A DNA stretch of 64,000 nucleotides from Bacteroidaceae bacterium HV4-6-C5C (lineage in GTDB: Bacteria > Bacteroidota > Bacteroidia > Bacteroidales > Bacteroidaceae), in NCBI GenBank assembly GCA_007896885.1, contig VOIU01000001.1, positions 360,840-424,839 of the forward strand. Direction: 5' to 3'. The notes beneath the pieces were generated by a model, which had not been told where the DNA came from, did not search any database, and saw nothing but the letters and a program-made list of their open reading frames with translations. This document shows, one piece after another, positions 46,764 to 56,318 of this stretch (position 1 is its first letter; each line of letters opens with the position of its first letter). Both the position numbers and the translations under genes were made by a program.

Positions 46764-47740
46764 AGCAACAAATTACTATTCCTGATATCACTTCCTATAT
46801 ATTGCGAAAGTGCAATACCGTAAATTCTATAGGTTTATATAATGGTAAAGCTGGCTTATCTCTTTCTCTTTTTGTTGCGTCCGAATATATGCAGGATCAA
46901 AAAGTAGAAGACATAGCCTATGATTTGATAAAAGAGTCACTGGTCATTAATCAAAGTGATTTAAGTTTTGAGGGAGGATTAGCTGGAGTTGGTTATGCTC
47001 TGCTTTACTTAATAGAGAATAAATATTTAGATGCTGATTTTGATGAAATATTTGGTGAACAATATGAAAAAATAATCGAAAGTTTTGAAAAGATAGAACA
47101 AAACCCCATAAGATTGATAAATTCACTAAAAGAGATTTATTTCCTTTTCAGAGCAGGCCGAATAAAAAGAGATGAACGGGCGCAATTGATAATAAAAAAG
47201 ATTTGTGAAGGCGTTGAGCTTTTTTTCACTATTCAATTTCATGATTTCATTGATATTCATTTTTCCAGTAAAAAAATACACATATTAAATATATATAGTT
47301 TATATCTCAAATTAATCGATTATATCGATTATGCTCATTTTTCACGTTCCTTATTGGAGAATTATGCTTCATTATATCGAAAGGAAAAAGTTGTAAGTTC
47401 ACTTGATATCGGATATTGCTTAAAACTTATTACAGAAAAATATTATATTAAGGGGTATGATGATGTTATTCATGAAAATATAAGTAATGGAATAAATAAT
47501 ATATATCCTTGTATGCTCTCTCTGGAAGAAAAAATTAATTTGATAAAATATACATATAAAAATAAACCCATAGAAATAAATGCATCTAACAGCATATTAG
47601 ATTTTAAAGTAATTAGTAAGGATGATACTATAGAGGATTTGTTGGAAGTTATTAAAAAAAAGGATAATCCAATAGGGTATGGAACAGGATTAGCACGGCT
47701 CCTTATGTTTTGTGTAAATAAAGATATTGAACTCGTATAA
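46760..47740 (+). CDS. Degenerate LanC-like protein
   Basis: A 326-residue protein. GLYNGKAGLSLSLFVASEY (25-43) and LSFEGGLAGVGYALLYLIE are the GxxG repeats of the LanC alpha/alpha barrel, and IGYGTGLARLL near the C-terminus is a last repeat. The zinc ligands of LanC (a Cys and a CHG motif) were not found, and the length is below the usual 400. It may be a scaffold or an inactive relative. The neighbouring genes encode glycosyltransferases, so it probably belongs to peptide modification or export. Confidence 0.7.
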   Translation: MKQQITIPDITSYILRKCNTVNSIGLYNGKAGLSLSLFVASEYMQDQKVEDIAYDLIKESLVINQSDLSFEGGLAGVGYALLYLIENKYLDADFDEIFGEQYEKIIESFEKIEQNPIRLINSLKEIYFLFRAGRIKRDERAQLIIKKICEGVELFFTIQFHDFIDIHFSSKKIHILNIYSLYLKLIDYIDYAHFSRSLLENYASLYRKEKVVSSLDIGYCLKLITEKYYIKGYDDVIHENISNGINNIYPCMLSLEEKINLIKYTYKNKPIEINASNSILDFKVISKDDTIEDLLEVIKKKDNPIGYGTGLARLLMFCVNKDIELV

Positions 47741-47752
47741 AAGAATACAATT

Positions 47753-48457
47753 ATGCAAAAAATACCAAAAATTATTCATCAGGTTTGGTCTGGTATATAC
47801 GATCCACTGCCTAAGCATTTTAAAATATTGGGAGAAACCTGGAAAGAACATCACCCCGACTGGGATTATGTTTTTTGGGATAATGAGAAGATGGATAATT
47901 TTATCTATGAATATTATCCACAATATTGGGATGTGTATCAAAGTTTTCAATATGATGTCCAGCGTTGGGATGCAATACGTTACCTGATTCTTGACAAAAT
48001 AGGGGGGATGTATGCTGATTTTGATACTGAATGTCTCAAACCGCATGATACACTGTTTATAGATAAAACATGCTGCTTCTCCGCCGAACCTGAAAACCAC
48101 AGGATGCGTTTCAAAAAGCGTGCTTACTTTAATAATGCTCTAATGGCTTCCATTCCTGAACATCCATTTATGAAGAGAATAATCGATAGGATATTTTCTT
48201 ATGAACCTCCAACGCCAGATCAGAATCACACAAAACGGTTTATGGAGATTATGACTACTACTGGCCCCTTGGCTTTAACAGATATTTATGAAAAATACTC
48301 TCTAAAAGAGCAAGTCTTTTTAATACCGGCAGAATATGTATCTCCTTATGATGTTGTAGAAAGTGAGAGAATTCGGCAAGGTTATGAATCGGAAGAATTT
48401 GATAGCAGATTAAAAGATGTTTACTCTGTTCATTATTTTTTTGGAGGCTGGTGTTAG
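47753..48457 (+). CDS. DXD-type glycosyltransferase (GT32-like)
   Basis: A 234-residue protein of the Gly_transf_sug family. IPKIIHQVWSG at the N-terminus, RWDAIRYLILDKIGGMYADFDTEC with the metal-binding DFD, and TGPLALTDIYEKY are family hallmarks shared with capsule and Och1-like enzymes. It transfers a sugar, probably from a nucleotide donor. It follows the LanC-like gene by 12 bp, and an IS5-type end lies 120 bp downstream. Confidence 0.9.
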   Translation: MQKIPKIIHQVWSGIYDPLPKHFKILGETWKEHHPDWDYVFWDNEKMDNFIYEYYPQYWDVYQSFQYDVQRWDAIRYLILDKIGGMYADFDTECLKPHDTLFIDKTCCFSAEPENHRMRFKKRAYFNNALMASIPEHPFMKRIIDRIFSYEPPTPDQNHTKRFMEIMTTTGPLALTDIYEKYSLKEQVFLIPAEYVSPYDVVESERIRQGYESEEFDSRLKDVYSVHYFFGGWC

Positions 48458-48792
48458 AGATTAAATAACTGATAGGCACCAGATATATAAGATTCGTTCA
48501 TGTAGTTTCTATTTGCTCTGCTGCAAATATACGCTCTACCTTAATGAGATTATTCTATGTTTCTAAATAGTTTTATACTTAGAGCCTGTTTAAATTTCAC
48601 TGATTTATTGTAAAACAAATTGGTTATCAATATATTCAGTGGCTTCTTATTCTTAACTTTAAGATGACCAACAGCTTAAAATTGATGAATAAAACATATC
48701 TGAATATATCACACCAAATGTGCCACTTGTATCACTCACAAATGTGCCACTTTTCACAGGCTGTAATTAGATTGCTAAAGTAATTATTTATT

Positions 48793-49518
48793 TTATTTTT
48801 TACGTCTCATTGATTCACCTTTTAATTCTATTCGATTGGCATTGCTTGTTAATCGATCCATAATAGCATCTGCAAGAGTAGGTTCACCAATGTAGTCATA
48901 CCATTTTTTTATTGGAAGTTGTGATGTTATTATCACAGCCTTTCTTTCATAGCAATCTTCAAATATCTGTAAAAGAGCCAATCTAGAGTTGTTATCCAAC
49001 GGTTGTAATCCAAAATCATCAAAAATGATCAGGTCATTTTTCTCAATGTGATTGATTACTTTTAACAGCGTACCGTCAATCTTTGATAAAGCTATTTTCT
49101 CGACAAATTTATTCATGCTAAAGTATTCAATCCGATAGCCCAGATAGCATGCTTGCCTGCCAAGGGCACAAGCCAGATAGCTTTTCCCGCAACCGGTTTT
49201 ACCCTCTATCAGCAGATTTTCGGCTTTATTTATGAAGCTGCAGTCAGACAAAGCCAGCAGCTGATCTTTTGTAAAATTCCTTTCTGCAGAGCATATAACC
49301 TCTTCCATAACTGCATTGTAGCGAAGTTTACTGGTTTTGAGATACATTTCTGTTCTTCTCTGGTTGCGATAAAATAATTCGGCTTCTGCCATTTTGCCCA
49401 CAAGTTGTTCCGCCGTTGGACGTTCCTGTACCGGTAGGTTCAGTGAGGCCTTGAAGGTCTGTGCCATACCTTTGAGTTTCAAACCCTCCAGGTGATCTAT
49501 TGTCTCTTGATTGTTCAT
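48793..49518 (-). CDS. istB: IS21 helper ATPase IstB
   Basis: A 241-residue AAA+ protein of DnaC/IstB type. It has the Walker A motif EGKTGCGKSYLACALG and Walker B LIIFDDFG, with ITSQLPIKKWYDYI as sensor region. IstB binds target DNA and activates the IstA transposase. It follows istA by 40 bp. Confidence 0.95.
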   Translation of the reverse strand: MNNQETIDHLEGLKLKGMAQTFKASLNLPVQERPTAEQLVGKMAEAELFYRNQRRTEMYLKTSKLRYNAVMEEVICSAERNFTKDQLLALSDCSFINKAENLLIEGKTGCGKSYLACALGRQACYLGYRIEYFSMNKFVEKIALSKIDGTLLKVINHIEKNDLIIFDDFGLQPLDNNSRLALLQIFEDCYERKAVIITSQLPIKKWYDYIGEPTLADAIMDRLTSNANRIELKGESMRRKK

Positions 49519-49558
49519 AATTTAAATGATTTTAAATGGTTGATATATAATTGTCTGT

Positions 49559-51121
49559 TTATTCGTAAGCGGTTGCTCCTCGTACATTCTCATTATGCGG
49601 AATATAGGATGTTTCAGTTTCTTGTGGCATATCTTCCTTATCCAGGTTCCTTTCAAGGATGCTCTTTATCATCTGATAATTGAGGGCAGAAGTGTTACCT
49701 GTCCGCTTGCAGGCCGCTTCAAGTCTGTCCGGAGAAAACTTTCTGGACAAAGAGAGGATGCCCTGACATGATTTATAGGACTGTTGTATGAACGGCTTTG
49801 ATTCAAGGATTACCTCCAGGACATGGGTCGTATGTTCACCGATATATTTTCCTTGCCGGATAAAGTAATCCGCATTATACTCCTTGCTCCGCTGATAGGC
49901 CTGATGACGAGGAGGCATGTGGGTGAACTCGGTTGTGTATCCGCCCTGTGAAAACGATCTCTTATGAAGTGCGATCCGTTTATGGTTCACATATATTTCT
50001 ACTGTCTGGTAATCATATACGGCTCTTGCCTTTTGATAAACATACTCGTAAGGGATACTGTAAAAGTGTCCTTCCTTACCAATCTGAACATGATAAGTTC
50101 CGCTTATCGTAAAATCTTTGCTGTACTTAAAGGCGTAAAGTTCTGCAGGAAGGGGTTTCATAAAGGGAAGTTCTATCTCCTCAAAACGTTCCATACGGCT
50201 GTAGGCGAAACCTTGCATTTTTCGGCTGTTAAACTCATCCAGCAGTTCAAAAATACGACTGTTCAAGGCTTCCAGAGTGTAAAAAACATCATTGCGCATC
50301 CGGGCATAGATGTATTGGTAGGCTTTGTTGACCAGCCCTTCTACCGGCGCTTTGTCTTTAGGATGAACAGGGCGTGTGGCTGTCAGTTCTGTGTCATAGT
50401 GTAGCCCCCATTGCAGCGCAGCTTCGTTAAACGTTGGTTCATGAAGATCAGACCGCTTCACCCACTGACGCATGTTGTCACTTTTAACCGATTCTGTTGT
50501 CCCACGGAAGTATTCCATGCATTTGGATAGTCCATAATAAAAATGTTCCTGGGTAGCGTTCAGCAAAGCCATAACAAACGACAGCGAGCTGCAGGGAAGT
50601 ATACAGCACAACACAACCACGGCTGTTTTTATGCCTGTTTTCTTGTCTGTAATGTAAAGATTGTCTCCTGCAAAATCAGCCTGACATTCAAAACCAGGCG
50701 AATAGGTGTTGTGATACGAGTAGGTATGTGCTTTTTCGTATGTTTGTAAAAGAGCCTTAAAGCGTGTGTAACCATAAACTCGTGAATGCGCTTTTCTATA
50801 CTCGGTCCAAAGTAGTTCGTAAGTCATGTGCTTCCGCTCCATCTCTTTCATATAGAACGGCAATAAGGGTTTCAATTCACTAAAACGCTCGTCGGTAGTC
50901 GGTTTGTATTCCTCCTTCTGAAGAATAGCGCATAGCTCCAAATCATCCAGTAATAAAAGTTCCTTGTAGCTTTTACCCGATGAATCAGCACGCCTTTTAT
51001 ACACTGAAACCGAAGTCCGGCTTATACGCATTTTTCTACTAATACTCCGTTGAGACAGATTCAGGTCAAAGTACTGAACCATTTTTCGTAATTCTAGCAT
51101 TGTAATCTTAATGTTTGCCAT
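49559..51121 (-). CDS. istA: IS21 transposase IstA
   Basis: A 520-residue transposase. An N-terminal helix-turn-helix (LSQRSISRKMRISRTSVSVYKRR) is followed by an rve-type catalytic core with FECQADFAGDNLYI (Asp), SVKSDNMRQWV (Asp) and HPKDKAPVEGLVNKAYQYIY (Glu), and a C-terminal beta domain (YSIPYEYVYQKARAVY). The frame is complete. The gene precedes istB in the standard order. Confidence 0.95.
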   Translation of the reverse strand: MANIKITMLELRKMVQYFDLNLSQRSISRKMRISRTSVSVYKRRADSSGKSYKELLLLDDLELCAILQKEEYKPTTDERFSELKPLLPFYMKEMERKHMTYELLWTEYRKAHSRVYGYTRFKALLQTYEKAHTYSYHNTYSPGFECQADFAGDNLYITDKKTGIKTAVVVLCCILPCSSLSFVMALLNATQEHFYYGLSKCMEYFRGTTESVKSDNMRQWVKRSDLHEPTFNEAALQWGLHYDTELTATRPVHPKDKAPVEGLVNKAYQYIYARMRNDVFYTLEALNSRIFELLDEFNSRKMQGFAYSRMERFEEIELPFMKPLPAELYAFKYSKDFTISGTYHVQIGKEGHFYSIPYEYVYQKARAVYDYQTVEIYVNHKRIALHKRSFSQGGYTTEFTHMPPRHQAYQRSKEYNADYFIRQGKYIGEHTTHVLEVILESKPFIQQSYKSCQGILSLSRKFSPDRLEAACKRTGNTSALNYQMIKSILERNLDKEDMPQETETSYIPHNENVRGATAYE

Positions 51122-51525
51122 GGTATCTTTAATCTCTTTTAGGATAAAGATATCATGAATGGTTAATATGATTACAGCGCTGTGTGGCTATTTTTCCGGC
51201 ACATTTGTGAGTGATACGGGTGGCACATTTGAAGTGATATTATCACATATCCGACCGATTTAACCAATACCCAGTGGCAATTTATAGAAAAAACCTATTA
51301 TTTGAGGAACGTAAACGAAAACATGACTTAAAAGATATTTTCAATGCTATTTTCTGTTTGGTAAAAACAGGCTGTAAGTGGCGAATGCCACCCAAAGAAG
51401 ATCCAAAATGGGAGCTAGCGTATTACTATTTCCGTAGATGGTCGTTCTTCGAAGAGTTTGACCTATTGTTGAGCAAATTACCAGAGTCGGTCAGGTTTAA
51501 GCGTAAGCAGAATCGTGAGGTTAGT

Positions 51526-52879
51526 TTAGGTATTCTGGATAACTAATCGCCCCTCTAAAACTGATTTCAACAACAAATTCCCTAATAACATTGCCTGTAT
51601 CTTTTGCCAGATATGTGCAATTTTTTGTTTGAACTTGTTCATCATACTCTTGAAATTGAAAGCCGCTGCAGCCAATAGCACATTCATGGCATCTCCAAAG
51701 TCTCCTTTGTAGAAGTTCCTTGACAACCTGTGATCTTGTTTCAAATGCCCGATAATGGTTCTATGGCCGCTCTGCCTTTGTGTGCTCTTCGTCGTTTCCG
51801 TTGTTGGTAGACGTTTAACTTTTTGGGAAAGGGTTTGGGAATATGAATATTGGTGTCCTTGATCTTGGCCTTTCCTTTGTAACCCCGGTCGGCGAAAACG
51901 TTCTTGACTTGCTTGCCTTGGGTCGTTCGTATTACGCCAAAGCATCAGGCAAGGTGTGTCCATCATACTCATTTCTAAAAGATAAGGCACCGACAATCAC
52001 CCCGGTGTTTTGCGTGTAGAGGATGGATACTTTGTTGCCGAACTCATATTTCTTATGCTCCTTGCCTTTTGAGATGCAGTGTACTGTCGGTTCATGCAGG
52101 CTGTAAATTTTGTTTTTGTCTCCCCGTTTTTGATTTAAAACACGGGTGAACAAGTCCAGTGAATCCTTGTATCGGTGTCCATCTTGCAGCTTCCGTCCTA
52201 ATTCTCTGACCAACCGGCCTGCGATGCTCCTGATCTTACGACTGGCCGCACGGACTTTCTTCTTGTTTTTAGGATAAGTGCTGAAACGAATGGCAACGTG
52301 CAATTTTTTGAGTGTGCGGGTATAGCTCTGGCGGGGGCTCATGCCTTCGTCCCTTGCTATTTTCTTGCACTTCGAAATAATTTTCCGATGCAATTTATTG
52401 TCTGTCGGATAGGTGATGTTCTTCTCCTGCACAGTCGTGTCAGCCGAAACGTCCGGCTCGTCGCCATCTTTACCATTCACACGGATACTTTCCTTGAGTA
52501 TCAGTTCACAGCCCTCGATGCCAATGCGGTGTCTAAACATAACCAGCTCCGTTGGAACACAAGGGGCTTTCGCTACAAATTCATTCTGGCCACAAAAATA
52601 CTGATAATAGATGTTTTCACTCCATTGTTCGACCAGGCTCTCGTTAGATAAGTTTCGAACATGTTTTAATATCAGCAAGCCAACCATCAAACGAATGGGT
52701 TTGGAGAGTGCTCCTTGATCGGCACTGTAAAACTTGGAGAACTCCATATCAAACAGAGCCCAATCTACCAGGTGGGCTAAAATATAGAGTGGATGATGCT
52801 GGTCTAAGCTATCTCCCAAGGAGAAGAATAAGCTTTTTTGTGAGTCGTTTCTACTTGGTCTGAGCATAAAAATCTGCAA
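51526..52879 (-). pseudogene. DDE transposase broken by frameshift
   Basis: The N-terminal part (52879-51932, 315 residues) has FFSLGDSLDQHHPLYILAHLVDW, LSNESLVEQWSENIYYQYF, DVSADTTVQEKNI (first Asp) and GALSFRNEYDGHTLPDA. The C-terminal part (51996-51526) is in another frame and carries GHRTIIGHLKQDHRLSRNFYKG, with the expected final Glu region altered. The middle catalytic region reads as garbled sequence in both. The last 19 bp of the C-terminal frame run past the element end into old IS5 sequence. Confidence 0.8.
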
Positions 52880-52980
52880 GGGTTATACCATAAAGATAAG
52901 AAATATTGCAGACTTATGCTAATGATATCAAGTTTATTTTATTGTAAAATAGTCGATTGATTGCGTTTTGAGGGACGACT
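51545..52980 (-). mobile_element. IS4/IS5-superfamily DDE insertion sequence, frameshifted
   Basis: The 1436-bp element has ends AATCGCCCCTC and GAGGGACGACT (imperfect inverted repeats) and a 4-bp target duplication AACT (51541-51544, 52981-52984). It lies inside the old IS5-type gene. Its own transposase is broken by a frameshift, so it is not active without help. Confidence 0.85.
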
Positions 52981-53517
52981 AACTAAAGTGTCAAATGGGA
53001 TAATAATAAAGCTCCCAACAATATTGACGGGAACAAAAAGGCGAAAGGTATTAAACGCCATGTTGTAGTTAACAAGAATGGTTTCCTAATAGTCGTCATG
53101 GTAGCAGTTGCAAATATACATTTCAAAAGCGGCTATGCTATTAATGAAGCGAATAAGAGGTCTATGCACATCTGCAAAGACAATTATAGCTGATGGAGGA
53201 TGTCGGGGAGAGCTAGTTGAAAAGATCAGAAACACATTCGGCTATGTTCTTCAAGTAGTCATCAGTGGCTAAAAAAACAAAGATTCAAACCGATAAAGCA
53301 ACATTGGGTAATAGAATGGATTTTTGCTTGGCTGGACAATGACAGAAGATTATGCAGAGACCATGAAATAACCTTTGATGCATCAGAACAAATAGTGAGA
53401 ACCTCAGCTATAAAATTATTGTTGAACAAAATTCAAACAGGCTCTAAGCAAAACCTATATTATTTATGTTATTATAAATTCGATATATTATCCGTTATAA
53501 ATTATTTTCGATATTTA

Positions 53518-53549
53518 TTTGTTTAATAAAATCTTTTTTAATACCTTTG
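53518..53549 (+). promoter_or_regulatory. Promoter of the papain-like small protein gene
   Basis: TTTG (53518-53521), a 20-bp spacer and TACCTTTG (53542-53549) match the Bacteroides consensus exactly. Transcription should start near 53556, leaving a leader of about 100 nt. Confidence 0.85.
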
Positions 53550-53655
53550 TGGAAGTAGGGTGGATTTATTTAACCTGATTGTTGCTTTCGACCCGAATTA
53601 TCCAACTCTCTTGCCCATTACATTCTTATTATGAATACGTTTAAACATTAATGCC

Positions 53656-54153
53656 ATGAGAAAATTAACAAAATTAAATTTAGAAGAAATGATTAAAACC
53701 ATGTCTGTTGTACCAAAAGAAGAACTGAGTGGCTATGTAGGTATGTACGATGGTGATTGTTTTTGGAGGTGTGTAGCTTACTTAAATACTGGCAGCTGGT
53801 CTGAGGAAGCTGCAGCTTCATTTGCACTTAGTTACTGGACAAACGCTTATGGAGCTAACTCCAGTGGTGCCGATTATCAACTTTCCACTTACGGAGCAGG
53901 AATGTCACTTGGAGATGCTAGAAATTACGTAAATGCAAATAACCTAGGCAGAAAAATTCTTTATATCAATCCTGATAATATCAGTTATTATCAGAACAAT
54001 GGTTACTCTTCATATATGAATGGCTCTCACGCTGTTATTCTGGAAAGTTCTTTCTTTGGTGGATATAATGTATATGATCCTCAATCGAATACGAGATTTA
54101 CGATAAGTACATCTGAGTCTGCAACAAGTAATGGTACCTATGTAGCTTGGTAG
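53656..54153 (+). CDS. Small papain-like protein with a bacteriocin-type leader; probable type I cargo
   Basis: A 165-residue protein. Residues 1-29 (MRKLTKLNLEEMIKTMSVVP, then KEELSGYVG) look like the leaders of Bacteroidetes RiPP and bacteriocin precursors, though the usual GG site reads GM. The rest resembles a papain-like fold: DGDCFWRC with Cys35, NGSHAVILES with His125, and NVYDPQSN with Asp141, the spacing of a Cys-His-Asp triad. It has no Sec signal. It lies among glycosyltransferase genes and upstream of a C39 ABC transporter that removes such leaders. It may be a secreted toxin or enzyme. The family was not recognised. Confidence 0.75.
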   Translation: MRKLTKLNLEEMIKTMSVVPKEELSGYVGMYDGDCFWRCVAYLNTGSWSEEAAASFALSYWTNAYGANSSGADYQLSTYGAGMSLGDARNYVNANNLGRKILYINPDNISYYQNNGYSSYMNGSHAVILESSFFGGYNVYDPQSNTRFTISTSESATSNGTYVAW

Positions 54154-54543
54154 GGTAGTGAGAAATTGAACTATTCTTTGGTTTCAATAGATCTACTTCA
54201 TTTATTGACATCTATCATTGCTGTAAGAATACAAATATACACTGCTATATGCGCCTACTGTTTGGTTGCAATCGTTCAACATGATATGAACTCGATAGAA
54301 GTATATACGAAGTTCTCCAAATCCTAAGCATATCTCTGACGGATAAAATTCACTTAAAGAGCCTCTTTAACAAAACTAATTTTCAATATGACAAAGAACG
54401 AAACGACTCTAGTGAGCCAAGTGCATTTAAATTTTAATAACGTCCCAATTTTAATGGGACACTAGTGGACATCTATAAAAAATGTATAATAAGCTGATGA
54501 TTTGAGATAAAATCGGTCTAAATCAAACTTTAAAAAACATGTT
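54154..54543. other. Intergenic region after the papain-like gene
   Basis: No convincing gene. A 6-bp hairpin GTCCCA/TGGGAC lies at 54442-54460 without a T-tract. A 25-codon frame at 54388-54465 is not supported by anything else. Confidence 0.5.
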
Positions 54544-55413
54544 ATGATAATAAACATCCCTCCTGAAAAATGCCATTCATTGACAATGCTCATGTTTGCC
54601 ATTATTCTCTGCAGTCTTAATGTTACAGCTCAAGTAAAAGTTGTACCCTGGAATGAATCTGCTCCCGATAAGAAATTAGTATGGCTTCCCAAAGCAATAT
54701 ATATCGCATGGCCGGATATGAAGCTGGACTTTATGCTGCCCGATGAAAAAGATCGGACAGGAGTCGCCAATCTGCTATTCAGAGATAGAGAGTCGGGTGA
54801 GATTCTTTTGCTCGACTCCGTGAAAAACAACCCTTTATATAAGTCCAAATCGTTTATTTCCCAATCAATTACCAATATCAAGGATGCCCGTTATTACACG
54901 CGATTCAACCTAGGTAGCTACGATGCCATCCTGCTGTACAATAATGGAAAATATATCAGATATGACAATATCACCTTCAATAAAGACATGCACCAAATCA
55001 TAGATATGGGGCAACAACCCTTACTGTTGGCTGATGCAGAATCCCGGAACTGGCTTGCTCAGCGAAAGTTCAAAACAATCGTCGGGGAAAGGACACTTTA
55101 TAAAAATTATAAAACGATATTGAATAGAAAAATATCGGGTTATGTATTCTTTGAGAATGGTAGAGATGTATGTTCTGAAGCAATTATTAGCTGTTTTTTT
55201 GAAAATAGTGAACCTAAAAGAGTAAAATGTTCATATGACGGGTATTTTGAGGTTGACATAGATGATAATGCTAAAAACGTGACTTTAGAAATAGGCTATA
55301 TAGGTTGCGAAACTTATAAAAGAGAAGCAGAAGCAAACAGTAGTCTTTTTATTGTACTAAAGTATATTATTATTCCGGAAGAACAGTTGAGAAATGTAAG
55401 AACAGCCCCTTAA
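54544..55413 (+). CDS. Secreted protein of unknown function, tandem copy 1
   Basis: A 289-residue protein with an N-terminal signal (TMLMFAIILCSLNVTAQ). Residues about 30-190 are unrecognised and contain WNESAPDKKLVW and DFMLPDEKDRTGVANLLF. From about 192 a carboxypeptidase-like regulatory domain follows (KISGYVFFENGRDVCSEAII, GYFEVDIDDNAKNVTLEIGYIG). The next gene is a close paralogue. Position beside the papain-like cargo suggests an envelope role such as self-protection or surface anchoring, but this is only inferred. Confidence 0.75.
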   Translation: MIINIPPEKCHSLTMLMFAIILCSLNVTAQVKVVPWNESAPDKKLVWLPKAIYIAWPDMKLDFMLPDEKDRTGVANLLFRDRESGEILLLDSVKNNPLYKSKSFISQSITNIKDARYYTRFNLGSYDAILLYNNGKYIRYDNITFNKDMHQIIDMGQQPLLLADAESRNWLAQRKFKTIVGERTLYKNYKTILNRKISGYVFFENGRDVCSEAIISCFFENSEPKRVKCSYDGYFEVDIDDNAKNVTLEIGYIGCETYKREAEANSSLFIVLKYIIIPEEQLRNVRTAP

Positions 55414-55424
55414 AAACAAAAAGA

Positions 55425-56318
55425 ATGAAACTGAATCACTTACGAGCCCTATACTCTTCATTGGCAACAGTAATGTTCGTTGTCGTTGTTCTGTGCAATC
55501 TCACTGTTACTGCTCAGATAAAAGTTGTAGCATGGAACGAATCTGCTCCCGATAAGAATTTAGTATGGCATCCCGAAGCAATTTATATCGTATGGCCAGA
55601 GATGAAACTAGACTTTATGTTGCCTGAGGAAAAAGATCGATCAGGGGTCGCTAACCTGTTATTCAGAAATAGAAAATCAGGTGAAATTCTTTTGCTGGAT
55701 TCTGTGGGAATCAGTCCTCGCTACAAATCAAAGATGTGGATTGATCGGGCGGTAACGAACATAAAAGATGCCCGTTATTACACCCATTTCGAACCAGGAA
55801 GTTATGATGCTATCCTTTTATACAATAATGGAAAACATATTTGCTATTATGATATTACTTTTGATAAAGGTATTCATAAGGTAATCGATTTGGTAAAGCA
55901 ACCTACTCAGTTGGCCAATGTGGAATCACGGAATTGGCTTACCCTGAGAAAATTCAATACTATCATCGGTAGAAGGACTCTTAATAAAGATAATACACCA
56001 GCATCGGAGAACAAAATCTTGGGTTATGTATTTTATCAGAAAGACGGAGAAGTATCTTCAATGGCAACTATCGCGAGTTTTCAAGAAAATGACAATGATA
56101 AAAGTAAAATAACAAAATGTTTATATGATGGGTATTTTGAGCTTGACATGGATGATGATTCAGACTTGACTCTGGAGATCAGTGATCTAGGCTCTAAAAC
56201 CAAGAGGATACATATAAGCTCCAATAGCGGTTTTTTTATTGTATTGGAGACGAATCCTATTTTGGAAGAAGAGTTGAGAGATATTAAAACAGGCCCCATG
56301 AAAAAAATAAAGAAATGA
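55425..56318 (+). CDS. Secreted protein of unknown function, tandem copy 2
   Basis: A 297-residue paralogue of the preceding protein, with the same layout: signal (TVMFVVVVLCNLTVTAQ), WNESAPDKNLVW, DFMLPEEKDRSGVANLLFRNR, KDARYYTHF and a C-terminal carboxypeptidase-like domain (KILGYVFYQKDGEVSSMATI). The N-terminal two thirds are the more similar part and the C-terminal domain has diverged. The gene follows copy 1 by 11 bp and overlaps the GT4 gene by 4 bp, tying it to the glycosyltransferase genes. Confidence 0.75.
   Translation: MKLNHLRALYSSLATVMFVVVVLCNLTVTAQIKVVAWNESAPDKNLVWHPEAIYIVWPEMKLDFMLPEEKDRSGVANLLFRNRKSGEILLLDSVGISPRYKSKMWIDRAVTNIKDARYYTHFEPGSYDAILLYNNGKHICYYDITFDKGIHKVIDLVKQPTQLANVESRNWLTLRKFNTIIGRRTLNKDNTPASENKILGYVFYQKDGEVSSMATIASFQENDNDKSKITKCLYDGYFELDMDDDSDLTLEISDLGSKTKRIHISSNSGFFIVLETNPILEEELRDIKTGPMKKIKK

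Larger units (their letters stand above)
48701..51245 (-). mobile_element. IS21-family insertion sequence
   Basis: The element of 2545 bp starts TGAATATATCAC and ends GTGATATTATCA, with further inverted repeats of CAAATGTGCCAC and GTATCACTCACAAATG near both ends. A 6-bp target duplication CATATC flanks it (48695-48700, 51246-51251). It lies inside the old IS5-type transposase start. It carries intact istA and istB. Confidence 0.93.
48685..53445 (+). pseudogene. Dead IS5-type transposase, in three pieces
   Basis: Joining 48685-48700 to 51252 restores MNKTYPTDLTNTQWQFIEKT, the normal start of IS5 transposases. A frameshift follows, then GCKWRMPPKEDPKWELAYYYFRRW. Across the second insertion the reading is GILDN-stop-SVKWDNNKAP where IS5 enzymes have GILDSQSVK. 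Later pieces include IIIADGGCRGELVEKI and HWVIEWIFAWLDNDRRLCRDHE, in changing frames. Several independent lesions make it inactive. Confidence 0.85.
48578..53448. mobile_element. Old IS5-type element interrupted by two other insertion sequences
   Basis: Terminal repeats CTTAGAGCCTGTTT (from 48578) and AAACAGGCTCTAAG (to 53448) bound the region. Between them the old transposase is split in three: 48685-48700, 51252-51544 and 52985-53445. Removing the inner elements with their target duplications leaves about 880 bp. The old gene has frameshifts and stops and is dead. Confidence 0.85.

Noticed and set aside
54388..54465. A 25-codon frame in the gap after the papain-like gene
   Set aside because: It runs through a hairpin and has no promoter or relative; not supported as a gene.
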